Shown here: positions 1 to 8,345 of the stretch, piece after piece
Position numbering within the stretch: position 1 is the stretch's first letter
How the letters are laid out: every line of letters begins with the position of its first letter
Notes under the pieces: model-generated
Databases searched by the model: none
What the model saw: only the letters and a program-made list of their open reading frames with translations
What the model was told of the DNA's origin: nothing
Program-made: the position numbers and the translations under genes
Assembly: GCA_947385185.1 (NCBI GenBank)
Contig: CANDJX010000011.1
Location: 1-20,133, forward strand
Length of the DNA: 20,133 bases
Reading direction: 5' to 3'
Origin: an uncultured Clostridia bacterium
GTDB lineage: Bacteria > Bacillota > Clostridia > Christensenellales > Pumilibacteraceae

Positions 1-129
1 AGCTATGATGAGCAATTTGCGCGGCTTAGAAGCAAGCGAGAGCAGGAAGTCCGAGCGTTGCCCGACGGGAATTTACAACCCCGTAAATGACCGAGGGCAA
101 TGCGACGGCTGACGAACCTATCGCGCAGC
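1..129. other. Non-coding end region with nested inverted repeats
   Basis: No convincing gene is visible. The stretch holds nested inverted repeats: outer arms TTGCCC at 58-63 and GGGCAA at 95-100, inner arms ATTTAC at 71-76 and GTAAAT at 83-88. A further near-palindrome (GCGC-GCTTATAAGC-GCGC) at about 123-142 overlaps the stop codon of the histidine kinase gene. None of these has a clear T-tract on the minus strand, so I do not call a rho-independent terminator. The 87-residue reading frame through here is Arg-rich and looks like a shadow. Confidence 0.4.
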
Positions 130-1290
130 TTATAAGCCGCGCAAAGGCGGCGGGAACGTTATCGTAAACGTACTCCCCACCTTCGGCGCGCTCCTTACGT
201 CTATATTGCCGCCCATCATATCGGTAATGCTCTTTGCGATAGCAAGACCGAGCCCTGTCGAGCCCGACCTGCCGCGCACCTTGTCGCAACGGTAAAATCT
301 GTCGAAAATATGCGGGAGATCCTCGGCGGAGATACCTATGCCGTCGTCGACGACCACGACTGTCGCGCCGCCGCCCTCGATCGGTTTGACGCCGACGTGC
401 ACCGAACCGCCGTCGTTAGTGTATTTTATGGCGTTATCGGTGATTATCCGCACGAGCTCAACGGTAAGCGAGCGGTCTGCGACGACGGGCACGGACGGCG
501 GGCAGTCCAGCGTAATCGTTCGCTTTACCGCCGCTACGTCGTAACCTTCGACAATATCTGTTATCGCTTCGGACAGATTGAACTCGCGCGAATGCGGCTT
601 GAACGAACCGAGCTTGGCGAGATACAAAAGCTGTTCGACGATCGTTTTCATATTCGCCGCTTCGGCGCGGATCGCCTGAATGGACTCGTCGAGCACCGCG
701 GGATCGTCCTTCCCCCACCTTGACAGCAAGTCGGAATATCCCTGTACGACTGAAATGGGCGTGCGCAGTTCGTGACTCGCGTCCGAAACGAAATTGCGTT
801 GACGCTTGAACGATTCCTCTATGTCGTCGAGCATGGAGTTTATCCGGTCGGTCAGAAGCATAAGTTCGTCCTGCGCGTCCACGGGATCGAGCCGCGCGGA
901 GAGATCCTCGCCGCTGATCTCGTCCATTTTCTTTATCATGCGGCGCACGGGCGAAAGCATACTTCGGCTTGTAAGCGTGCTGAACGCGACGAACACGGCG
1001 ACGAACACCGGCAGTATGATAGCCGTCGCTATTATGACGTTTACGAGCAGTCTGTCGTAAACGCCGTCGTGTACGGCGACGGCGACGTTGGCTATTACGA
1101 ACGCCGAATATCCCGAAAGCATAAAGAAAAAGAGCACGCTGTTCAGAAGCGTGGTTTTCGTCGCGATGTCCATACGAAAACGACTGAGCATCGCGCGGTA
1201 AAGCAAGCGGAAAAGTCCTATCGGGAAAAATATCCAGACGAGAACGTTCACCCAGACGGCTTTTTTATTTGTTTTTTTACCGCCGCCCAT
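130..1290 (-). CDS. Membrane sensor histidine kinase (HAMP-HisKA-HATPase)
   Basis: This 386-residue sensor kinase autophosphorylates on histidine and should phosphorylate the response regulator encoded just upstream. Hydrophobic segments lie at about residues 11-32, 50-72 and 80-104, followed by a HAMP-like linker (about 105-160). The H-box SHELRTPI places the phosphorylated His at 173. The N-box DNAIKYT (285-291), G1 box DDGIGIS (about 315-321), F box FDRFYR and G2 box GLGLAIAKS (about 347-355) are all intact, so catalysis is expected. There is almost no extracytoplasmic domain, so the signal is probably sensed within or at the membrane. The ATG at 1290 overlaps the regulator's stop by one base (TAATG), indicating translational coupling; this is why the start 44 codons upstream is rejected. 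The cognate signal cannot be read from the sequence. Confidence 0.93.
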   Translation of the reverse strand: MGGGKKTNKKAVWVNVLVWIFFPIGLFRLLYRAMLSRFRMDIATKTTLLNSVLFFFMLSGYSAFVIANVAVAVHDGVYDRLLVNVIIATAIILPVFVAVFVAFSTLTSRSMLSPVRRMIKKMDEISGEDLSARLDPVDAQDELMLLTDRINSMLDDIEESFKRQRNFVSDASHELRTPISVVQGYSDLLSRWGKDDPAVLDESIQAIRAEAANMKTIVEQLLYLAKLGSFKPHSREFNLSEAITDIVEGYDVAAVKRTITLDCPPSVPVVADRSLTVELVRIITDNAIKYTNDGGSVHVGVKPIEGGGATVVVVDDGIGISAEDLPHIFDRFYRCDKVRGRSGSTGLGLAIAKSITDMMGGNIDVRSAPKVGSTFTITFPPPLRGL

Positions 1291-1946
1291 TATTTTACGA
1301 TATAACCCGAGCCGCGCACCGTGCGCACGACCGTAATGCCGAACACGTCGTCGATCTTGGAGCGAAGATAACGGACGTAAACGTCCACGACGTTGGTATT
1401 GCCGAAGAACTCGAATCCCCATACCGCCGCGAGCGCGTCCTCGCGCGTGACGACTTCGCCTTTATGCGAGAGCATATAAAGCAAGAGATCGAATTCCTTT
1501 TTCGTAAGTTCGATTTCGGTTTCGCCGTACGTCGCCGTGCGCGCCGAAGGATCGAGCGCGAGTTTACCGTAAGTTATGCGGTTATCCCCTTCTTTGCTCC
1601 GCTTGAGATGTACCCTTATGCGCGCAAGCAATTCTTCGATCGCAAACGGTTTGGTCATATAATCGTTCGCGCCCGTGTCCAGCCCGTCCACTTTGTCGAT
1701 GACTCTATCGCGCGCGGTCAAAATAATTACCGGCGTATCTTTGACGCGGCGAAGGCGACGAAGCACCTCGGTGCCGCTCAAGCCCGGAAGCATGAGATCG
1801 AGCACGATCAGTTCGTAATTGTTCTCGAGCGCGCTTTCGAGCGCCTCGTTCCCGTCTACGATATGCTTTACTTCATAGCCTTCGTGTTCGAGTTCGAGCT
1901 GAACGAAACGCGCTATTTTTATTTCGTCCTCAACGATAAGTATCAT
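1290..1946 (-). CDS. OmpR/PhoB-family response regulator
   Basis: This 218-residue DNA-binding response regulator has an N-terminal receiver (about 1-115) with acidic pocket E6/D7, phosphoacceptor D50 in VLDLMLP, switch Thr77 and Lys99 in the TKP motif. The C-terminal winged-helix domain (about 122-218) ends in the typical VRTVRGSGYIVK. The ATG at 1946 was chosen because the receiver begins directly with MILIVEDE and an SD-like AGGCGGG lies just upstream; the longer frame would run into metA. It lies 14 bp after metA and overlaps its kinase by 1 bp, so metA, regulator and kinase probably share a transcript. Its targets are unknown; autoregulation of the metA promoter is a plausible inference. 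Confidence 0.94.
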   Translation of the reverse strand: MILIVEDEIKIARFVQLELEHEGYEVKHIVDGNEALESALENNYELIVLDLMLPGLSGTEVLRRLRRVKDTPVIILTARDRVIDKVDGLDTGANDYMTKPFAIEELLARIRVHLKRSKEGDNRITYGKLALDPSARTATYGETEIELTKKEFDLLLYMLSHKGEVVTREDALAAVWGFEFFGNTNVVDVYVRYLRSKIDDVFGITVVRTVRGSGYIVK

Positions 1947-1960
1947 AAGATCCCGCCTGT

Positions 1961-2878
1961 TTATTTTATACTGTCTATATCGAACGGCGTCGCCTGATAT
2001 ACGCAATAATTGAGCCAGTTGCTCATCAGAAGCGACGAATGCGCGCGCCACGACAGCACGGGCGATCCGTCCTCGCCGTAATAATTCACCGGCTTTTCAA
2101 CGTCGGAGCGACCGAGCGCGACGTCGCGCTTATACTCGCCGTCGAGCGTAAATTTATCGTACTCGCCGTGACCGAACACGAACACCCGCCGGCAGTCCTT
2201 GCTTGCGGCAAGATATATGCCCGCCTCGTCGCTCTCGGCAAGAATGTCGAGATCCTTTATCTTCCGCGCGGCTGCTTCGTCTATGCCGCTGTGACGCGAA
2301 TGCGGCGCGTTGAAGTATTCGTCGAAATTGCGGACGATGGGGTTGGAACGGTTCAGACTGCGGTGACGGTACACTCCGGACAGCTTGACGGGAAGCGCGA
2401 CCTTGTTCACGCCGTAAAAATAATACATTGCGGCTATCGCGCCCCAACAAATGTAAAGCGTGGAGTATACGTTATGCTCCGCCCAGTCCATAATACGCAC
2501 CACTTCGTCCCAGTATTTGACGTCGCGGAAATCCATTTGCTCGACGGGCGCGCCGGTGACGATCAGTCCGTCGAACTTCTTTCCGCTCCTGACCGCTTCG
2601 TCGAACGTGAGATAAAACTCGCGCAAATGTTCTTCAGCCGTATGAGTAGCCTTATAAGACGCCGTCTGAAGCAGAGTGATTTCGACCTGAAGCGGCGTAT
2701 TGCTTATAAGACGCAAGAGTTCGAGCTCGGTTTCTTCCTTGTTCGGCATCAGATTGAGCAGACCTATGGAAAGCGGGCGAATCTCCTGCGATTTCGCTCT
2801 GCCTTCGGTCATTACGAATATGTTTTCATCTTCGAGCGCCGCCTTTGCGGGAAGCGCCGAAGGTATAATTACGGGCAT
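1961..2878 (-). CDS. metA: Homoserine O-acetyltransferase, MetA family
   Basis: MetA-type acyltransferase, 305 residues (usual family length), which activates homoserine by O-acylation at the first committed step of methionine synthesis in the cytoplasm. The catalytic Cys144 (ICWGAIAA), His237 and Glu239 (FGHGEY) align with E. coli C142, H235 and E237 at a constant offset of two. At the position equivalent to E. coli Gly111 there is a glutamate (E113, in TGAPVEQ). In this family that residue is known to favour acetyl-CoA over succinyl-CoA, so I predict O-acetylhomoserine as product. AAAGGAG lies 8 nt before the ATG and a near-consensus promoter is just upstream. The short leader (about 20 nt) leaves no room for a SAM riboswitch. 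A two-component system follows on the same strand. Confidence 0.95.
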   Translation of the reverse strand: MPVIIPSALPAKAALEDENIFVMTEGRAKSQEIRPLSIGLLNLMPNKEETELELLRLISNTPLQVEITLLQTASYKATHTAEEHLREFYLTFDEAVRSGKKFDGLIVTGAPVEQMDFRDVKYWDEVVRIMDWAEHNVYSTLYICWGAIAAMYYFYGVNKVALPVKLSGVYRHRSLNRSNPIVRNFDEYFNAPHSRHSGIDEAAARKIKDLDILAESDEAGIYLAASKDCRRVFVFGHGEYDKFTLDGEYKRDVALGRSDVEKPVNYYGEDGSPVLSWRAHSSLLMSNWLNYCVYQATPFDIDSIK

Positions 2879-2904
2879 GATCCACTCTCCTTTCGGTTTT
2901 AATA

Positions 2905-2933
2905 ATCATATCACACCCGCGGCGAATTGTCAA
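2905..2933 (-). promoter_or_regulatory. Promoter of metA-regulator-kinase operon
   Basis: On the minus strand a TTGACA -35 box (2928-2933) is separated by 17 bp from a TATGAT -10 box (2905-2910). This is a near-perfect vegetative promoter. Transcription should start about 20 nt upstream of the metA start codon. Confidence 0.85.
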
Positions 2934-3046
2934 ATACTATCGCGCGACGCGTTCGACGCTTAAAATGCAACGTTGCGGCGCGCAAATAGCGTTTTGCCAA
3001 AGCTCGACCGCCGACACCGCCGGCGTTTACAAACCCCGAGTGCGAT

Positions 3047-3088
3047 AAAATAACGTCGCCCGCCATACGTCACGGACGACGTTATTTT
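3047..3088 (-). terminator. Rho-independent terminator after the REC/HD-GYP/GGDEF gene
   Basis: A perfect 12-bp inverted repeat (AAAATAACGTCG at 3047-3058, CGACGTTATTTT at 3077-3088) has an 18-nt loop. It sits 13 bp past the stop of the c-di-GMP gene. On the minus strand the stem ends in TTTT. The A/T ends make it potentially bidirectional. Confidence 0.75.
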
Positions 3089-3101
3089 GTATAAAGACGA
3101 T

Positions 3102-5150
3102 TTAATCTTTCTTTCCCATGAGTTCTTTCATCGAGTCGTCATAGAACCTGTAAGCGTTTTTGCCGTTTTTCTTGACAGAATACATAGCGGTATCCGCCAT
3201 GGAGAGCAACAAGTCGTAATCGCCCGAAAAACCTTCGGTGCGCGCGACGCCCATACTCACGCTCATATCGAAATCCTTATAAGGCGCGGTAAGAGCGTTG
3301 AAAATACGCTTGAGCGGTTTTTCTATGTCGCCCTTATATTCCATGAACAAAATAAATTCGTCGCCTCCCATTCTCGCGGGAATATCCGCGCTTCGGATAT
3401 TTTTACGCAGACGGGCGGCAATCTCTTTAAGCACCTCGTCGCCGAACAAATGACCGTATTTATCGTTCGCGATCTTGAGATTGTCGAGGTCGAAGAATAT
3501 GAGCGCGTATTTTTTTTCGTTTAAGTTTTCGAGCGCTTTGGAAATTATGCGTTTGGCGGCGTTGTGGTTCAGAAGCCCGGTAAGCTCGTCGTGCGACGCC
3601 TTGCGTTCGAGGTACTTCATCGCCTCGGTTTCGTCGTTCACGTCCACGAGCTTACCTATAGCGCCTTCGAACTCGGGCGGCTCGCCGTCGCCGTACATCG
3701 GTTTGGCGATGACTTTTTCCCACTTTTCTTCGCCTCTGATATTCAGAAGATACGTCTCGCTTACGACCGAAGTATCGGGCGACGACGAACGGATAGCGGA
3801 CACGAAATGTTCGAAGTTCTTTTGCCCGAAAATTTCCAGCCACCGCTTGTTTCCGGACGGTTCCGCGATATGCATAGGCACGCCGAGCGACTCGGCGCCG
3901 AACTCGGAAAGCTGCAGCGTTTCTGGCACGGCGGTATATTCGAAAGTAATTTCCCGCGAAATATCCGAAAGGTATCTGAATTTCTGCCTCTCGCGGTCGA
4001 GCAGTCTGATCGATCTCGAAGAAATATCCGCTTTGTCGCTTTTGAGTATTTCTTTTACCGAATCGCGTATATTGTTTTCGGTATGATTCCCGAACGAAAT
4101 CACCGAAAGCTCGGTCTTGAGCCTCGGCGCGAGTTCTTTAAGGCAATCGATAAGAAGCGGATTGAACGCGCCGCATTCGCCGCCGATTATCATTCCGACC
4201 GCGGTATCCGGGTCGTAAGCGGGCTTATAAACGCGCTCGCTCGTAAGAGCGTCGTACACGTCGGCGAGCGCCACCGCCTGAGCCGCAATCGGAATATCGT
4301 CCCCTTTCAGTCCGTCCGGGTATCCTCTGCCGTCATAGCGTTCGTGATGCCAACGACAGATCTGATACCCCGCTTTAATAAGCGCTTCGTTGCTTCGGAA
4401 CGGTATCGCTTCGAGCATATTCGCGCCCTCGACGGTGTGCCTTTTCATTATCTCGAATTCTTCCGGCGTAAACCGTCCGGGCTTGTTAAGCACTTCGGAA
4501 GGAATGGATATTTTTCCGATGTCATGCAATGCGGACGCCATACTGATCAGTCTGATGTCCGAATCGGAAAGCTCGTACTTATCCGTCAGTTTGACAAGCT
4601 GCTCGAGCACCATCTGCGTGATAAGGTTGACGTGAAGCACGTGCATACCGCTTTCGCCGTTGCGGAATTCCACGATATGCGACAGTATTTCTATCATAAG
4701 GCTGTTGTCCTTTTCCTTCTGATAGATCTGCGACGACAAGAGTTCCGCCATTTCCTTATGGCGCATACTGAGCATAACGTTGCTCATGACGCGATGTTTT
4801 ACCGTGCGCTCGTCGAACGGACGGCTTATATAATCTATTGCGCCGAGCCCGTAAGCCCTGTCGATATACGCGCCGCTCGTTTCGGACGAGATCATGATGA
4901 CGGGAACGGTTTTGATCCAACCCTTTTTATTCATCATCGAGAGCACGTCGAACCCGTCCATCTGCGGCATCATTATATCGAGAAGCATAAGCGAAATCTC
5001 GAGTTCGTGCTCGTTCATGATATTGACCGCTTCCACGCCGTTCTCCGCCTCGATTATGTCGAAATCGTCCGAAAGCATATCGGCGAGGAGCGAACGGTTA
5101 AGTTCGGAATCGTCGACCACGAGAATTTTCTTTTTGACCTTATTGCTCAT
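3102..5150 (-). CDS. Receiver / HD-GYP / GGDEF dual c-di-GMP enzyme
   Basis: This 682-residue cytoplasmic signalling protein combines an N-terminal receiver (about 6-125, phosphoacceptor D58 in LLDIMMP), an HD-GYP phosphodiesterase domain (about 150-345), a PAS-like region (about 395-505) and a C-terminal GGDEF diguanylate cyclase domain (about 515-672). HD-GYP residues are canonical: H209-D210, then HHERYDGRGYP at 268-278. The cyclase signature is a literal GGDEF (595-599), with metal-site FFDLDNLK and an RxxD inhibitory site (R586-D589) five residues upstream. Both synthesis and breakdown of c-di-GMP are therefore predicted, presumably switched by receiver phosphorylation and by product inhibition. 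The start overlaps the hybrid kinase gene by 11 bp, making that kinase its likely phosphodonor. A terminator follows directly. Confidence 0.93.
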   Translation of the reverse strand: MSNKVKKKILVVDDSELNRSLLADMLSDDFDIIEAENGVEAVNIMNEHELEISLMLLDIMMPQMDGFDVLSMMNKKGWIKTVPVIMISSETSGAYIDRAYGLGAIDYISRPFDERTVKHRVMSNVMLSMRHKEMAELLSSQIYQKEKDNSLMIEILSHIVEFRNGESGMHVLHVNLITQMVLEQLVKLTDKYELSDSDIRLISMASALHDIGKISIPSEVLNKPGRFTPEEFEIMKRHTVEGANMLEAIPFRSNEALIKAGYQICRWHHERYDGRGYPDGLKGDDIPIAAQAVALADVYDALTSERVYKPAYDPDTAVGMIIGGECGAFNPLLIDCLKELAPRLKTELSVISFGNHTENNIRDSVKEILKSDKADISSRSIRLLDRERQKFRYLSDISREITFEYTAVPETLQLSEFGAESLGVPMHIAEPSGNKRWLEIFGQKNFEHFVSAIRSSSPDTSVVSETYLLNIRGEEKWEKVIAKPMYGDGEPPEFEGAIGKLVDVNDETEAMKYLERKASHDELTGLLNHNAAKRIISKALENLNEKKYALIFFDLDNLKIANDKYGHLFGDEVLKEIAARLRKNIRSADIPARMGGDEFILFMEYKGDIEKPLKRIFNALTAPYKDFDMSVSMGVARTEGFSGDYDLLLSMADTAMYSVKKNGKNAYRFYDDSMKELMGKKD

Positions 5151-8100
5151 TCTTTTTCTCCATCAGTCCGGCAACTACTACTTTGAGCTTAAACATATCT
5201 ATAGGCTTGGCAAGGTGTGCGTTCATTCCCGAATCGAGCGCGGACTTCACGTCGTCGTCGAACGCGTTTGCGGTCATGGCGACTATAGGAATGGTCTTTG
5301 CTTCGGGGTGCGCGCACGCCCTGATGGCGCGCGTCGCTTCGTAACCGTTCATGACCGGCATCTGCACGTCCATGAAGATTATATCGAACGCGCCCTTCCC
5401 GCTTTTTTCGAAAGTTTCGAGAGCTTCTTTCCCGTTTGACGCGACGACGCAGCTTGCGCCCTCTATATCGAGAAGTTCCTGCAGAATTTCCGCGTTGATC
5501 TCGTTGTCTTCCGCGGCGAGAATCTTCAGACCCTTGAGCGGCATAACCGGCTGTTCGGCTTTTTCGTCTTTTGCCTCGTCGGGGTTTTCGGCATTTTCGT
5601 TTTCCGCAAGATTGCCGAGCTGACTTACCGCATGGCGGAAGTTGGAAAGGAAGAACGGTTTCGTAAGGAACATATTTATACCCGCGGCGCGCGCTTCTTC
5701 CTCGATCTCGTCGAAGTTGTACGACGTAAGGATAATGATCGGAACGTCCTTGCCCACCGTTTCGCGTATACATTTCGCCGTTTCTATTCCGTCCATGCCC
5801 GGCATTTTCCAGTCGAGAAGCACGACGTTATATTCGTTTTCGGTCTTATAATTCTTCGCGACTTTGTCGACCGCCGCTTTGCCGCCGATCGCATAATCGA
5901 CGTCTACGCCCGTATCTTCCATAAGTTCTTTGACTTCGAGGCAGATGTCTTCCTCGTCGTCCACTACGAGCACTTTGAATATCTCATGATTTTTCCAGAA
6001 GTTTTCGTCCTCGCTTTCCTCGCGGGCAAGCACGGTGAGTTCGAGTTCGACGGTAAACGTACTGCCTTTGCCGGGTTCGCTTTCGACGGATATGGTTCCG
6101 CCCATAAGCTCGACTATCTGCTTCGTGATCGCCATCCCGAGTCCGGTTCCCTGTATTTCGCGCGTCGCGCTCGTCGATTCGCGCGAGAACGGCTCGAATA
6201 TGATCTTCACGAAATCTTCGCTCATTCCGATACCGTCGTCCTTGACCGAAATGCGGAGATGCGCATTTTTGCCGAGCGATTTGTCTATCGACTCGACCTG
6301 CAGGAGGATATTGCCGTTTTCGGGCGTATATTTCATCGCGTTGGAAAGCAGGTTGAGCAATATCTGATTTATGCGCATCTTATCGCCGTAAACGAGCTCG
6401 GGCAGACAGCCTTTCGTTTTGATGTCGAACGTCTGGTTCTTCGCGCGGGTCTGCGGCAACATCATTGTATATTGTTCTTCGAGCAGTTCGGGCAGATTGA
6501 ATTCGACCATATTAAGCGAAGTTTTGCCGCTTTCGATCTTGCTCATGTCGAGTATGTCGTTTATAAGACTGAGCAAATGCTGGCTCGAGAACGATATTTT
6601 ACGGATATATTCCCGCACTTTATCCGGCTTATTCGCATCCTTGGCGCAAAGCGTCGCAAAGCCGATTATCGCGTTCATGGGCGTGCGTATGTCATGCGAC
6701 ATATTCGCGAGGAAATTGCTCTTTGCCGCGTTTGCCGAGCGCGCTATATCGAGCGCGGAACTCAAGTTGGCGCTCATCTTGCGCTCTTTGGTCCGGTCGG
6801 ACAACATCATGACGTAATGATCTTTTTCGTTGTCCGAAGAATGGTTTATGATCGCCCTGTAAGTATATTTGTTCTCGCCGACGACGCTCTTTAATTCCAC
6901 GTCGGACGTCCACTGTTCGGTTTTACGAAGTTCGGAAAAAATATCGTTCAATGCTATCGGCTTATCTCCGTCGACCGCAAGCATAAGACTGCGCACGTCC
7001 TTTTTGATTTCATCCACGTCAAGATCGAGGATAGTTTTTACGTTGGAGCTTACGTACTCCGAAGTATAGTTACGATTGAAAAGAACGAATATGTCGTTGG
7101 AATTCTGCGTCAGAAGGTCGAGTATGCTCTCGCGCGATTTGACTTCGAGTTCCTTTTCTTTGACGCGTTTTTTATTGACCAGAATCAGTATGTAAATTAC
7201 GCAGGCAAAAACTATGGCGAAAATCACGCACATTACGATTATCGTTACAGTGCGGAAACTCGACATATTGCTGTTCAATACGGCGGACGGAACAAGACCG
7301 CACAAAAGCCAGTCGCTGAATCCGACCGGTTCGTACGTCAGATAATACTCGCTGTGCACGGCGTTTTTTCGTCTGTTGAGCGTAAAGACGGTCGTTCTTG
7401 CTTCGACGTCCGAAAGCGTGCTGTTCTCGGCTTCCTGTATTTTCTTGAAATCTTCCTGCAACTCGGACAATCCCACACCCATGGAGAAACTTCCGTATTT
7501 GCTTAAAAACGGTATGAATTTTTCGACTCGCTCTCCCGTCCCCGACTGCAATAATACGTTGCCTTCCGCGTCGGGCAACACTATGAAATACGTCCCTTCG
7601 TTGTTGAACGAATTGATCTTTATCGATTCCTGTATGTCTGCGGTCTCGAACGCTATGCCGATTGCGTCGTACCGAAAATCGCCGTAAGTATACGTACCGT
7701 CGCCGAGCGGAGAAGCGAACATCAGATAACGACTTTCTATTTCTCCCTGCTCGTTCGTCTTTCTGACTATTACGCCGCCGTCGTCGGGGTCGAGAAGCAC
7801 GGACGCGTCGCGCCGCAGATTAAGCGACTCGACCTCTCCGTCTATGAGCTTGATCTCCGCGCCCATGGGACTGTCGGGATCGTTGATTCTTATGAAGCAA
7901 AATACCGTAAAGCCCCAATTATTTTTCTGAGCGTCTATGAATTCTTTGAATTCTTCGTCTTTCGATCCGCCCGATTTTTCCGTAACGTCCACGATATAGT
8001 TTTCCCAACTGTACATCACGTTTTTATAATCGGATACTTTTTGATTGAACATATCGCCGACCTGATCGTATATCTCCTCGAGGTGTACCGAACTTTCTTC

Positions 8101-8208
8101 GAAAATATGTCCCGAAATAAAAAGCGAATACAACACTATCGCGACAATTACAACTATTACGCTTGCCGAAATTACGATCATGTTTGAGAACTTCATTCTG
8201 TTTTTCAT
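5140..8208 (-). CDS. Hybrid sensor histidine kinase with Cache-like sensor and two receivers
   Basis: Roughly 1022-residue membrane hybrid kinase. From the N-terminus: TM helix (about 10-32), a large extracytoplasmic region resembling a double Cache ligand sensor (about 35-315), TM helix (about 320-345), PAS-like domain (about 360-475), HisKA with H505 in MSHDIRTPMN, an HATPase domain (N623 in LLSNAMKYT, DDGIGM, GTGLGMAI), then two receivers with D799 (LLDWKMPGMDG) and D947 (FMDVQMPVMNG). No Hpt domain is seen, so transfer may be direct to the receiver of the overlapping downstream c-di-GMP protein. I prefer the ATG at 8208; a GTG two codons upstream (8214) is possible. Neither start has a strong SD (GGAACGG is nearest). 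The promoter is at 8252-8280. The ligand is unknown. Confidence 0.93.
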   Translation of the reverse strand: MKNRMKFSNMIVISASVIVVIVAIVLYSLFISGHIFEESSVHLEEIYDQVGDMFNQKVSDYKNVMYSWENYIVDVTEKSGGSKDEEFKEFIDAQKNNWGFTVFCFIRINDPDSPMGAEIKLIDGEVESLNLRRDASVLLDPDDGGVIVRKTNEQGEIESRYLMFASPLGDGTYTYGDFRYDAIGIAFETADIQESIKINSFNNEGTYFIVLPDAEGNVLLQSGTGERVEKFIPFLSKYGSFSMGVGLSELQEDFKKIQEAENSTLSDVEARTTVFTLNRRKNAVHSEYYLTYEPVGFSDWLLCGLVPSAVLNSNMSSFRTVTIIVMCVIFAIVFACVIYILILVNKKRVKEKELEVKSRESILDLLTQNSNDIFVLFNRNYTSEYVSSNVKTILDLDVDEIKKDVRSLMLAVDGDKPIALNDIFSELRKTEQWTSDVELKSVVGENKYTYRAIINHSSDNEKDHYVMMLSDRTKERKMSANLSSALDIARSANAAKSNFLANMSHDIRTPMNAIIGFATLCAKDANKPDKVREYIRKISFSSQHLLSLINDILDMSKIESGKTSLNMVEFNLPELLEEQYTMMLPQTRAKNQTFDIKTKGCLPELVYGDKMRINQILLNLLSNAMKYTPENGNILLQVESIDKSLGKNAHLRISVKDDGIGMSEDFVKIIFEPFSRESTSATREIQGTGLGMAITKQIVELMGGTISVESEPGKGSTFTVELELTVLAREESEDENFWKNHEIFKVLVVDDEEDICLEVKELMEDTGVDVDYAIGGKAAVDKVAKNYKTENEYNVVLLDWKMPGMDGIETAKCIRETVGKDVPIIILTSYNFDEIEEEARAAGINMFLTKPFFLSNFRHAVSQLGNLAENENAENPDEAKDEKAEQPVMPLKGLKILAAEDNEINAEILQELLDIEGASCVVASNGKEALETFEKSGKGAFDIIFMDVQMPVMNGYEATRAIRACAHPEAKTIPIVAMTANAFDDDVKSALDSGMNAHLAKPIDMFKLKVVVAGLMEKKNEQ

Positions 8209-8251
8209 ACGCACCGTTCCGTTTCTTACGTTTTATTTTTCCTATATCGTT

Positions 8252-8280
8252 ATTTTAACATATCCGTCGTAAATTATCAA
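8252..8280 (-). promoter_or_regulatory. Promoter of hybrid kinase / c-di-GMP operon
   Basis: Minus strand: TTGATA (8275-8280), a 17-bp spacer, TAAAAT (8252-8257), with TG one base upstream of the -10 box (extended -10). It lies just past the signal peptidase terminator, so the signalling operon can be transcribed independently of the matrix operon. Confidence 0.75.
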
Positions 8281-8306
8281 GTCTTATTTCGTGGAAAGAA
8301 TATGAA

Positions 8307-8336
8307 AAAGAACGATTTTCGACAAAATCGTTCTTT
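8307..8336 (-). terminator. Rho-independent terminator after signal peptidase gene
   Basis: Perfect 13-bp inverted repeat (AAAGAACGATTTT at 8307-8319, AAAATCGTTCTTT at 8324-8336) with a 4-nt loop. On the minus strand the stem runs into TTTTT. It begins 10 bp past the signal peptidase stop codon. Confidence 0.85.
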
Positions 8337-8345
8337 CATTTGTTT

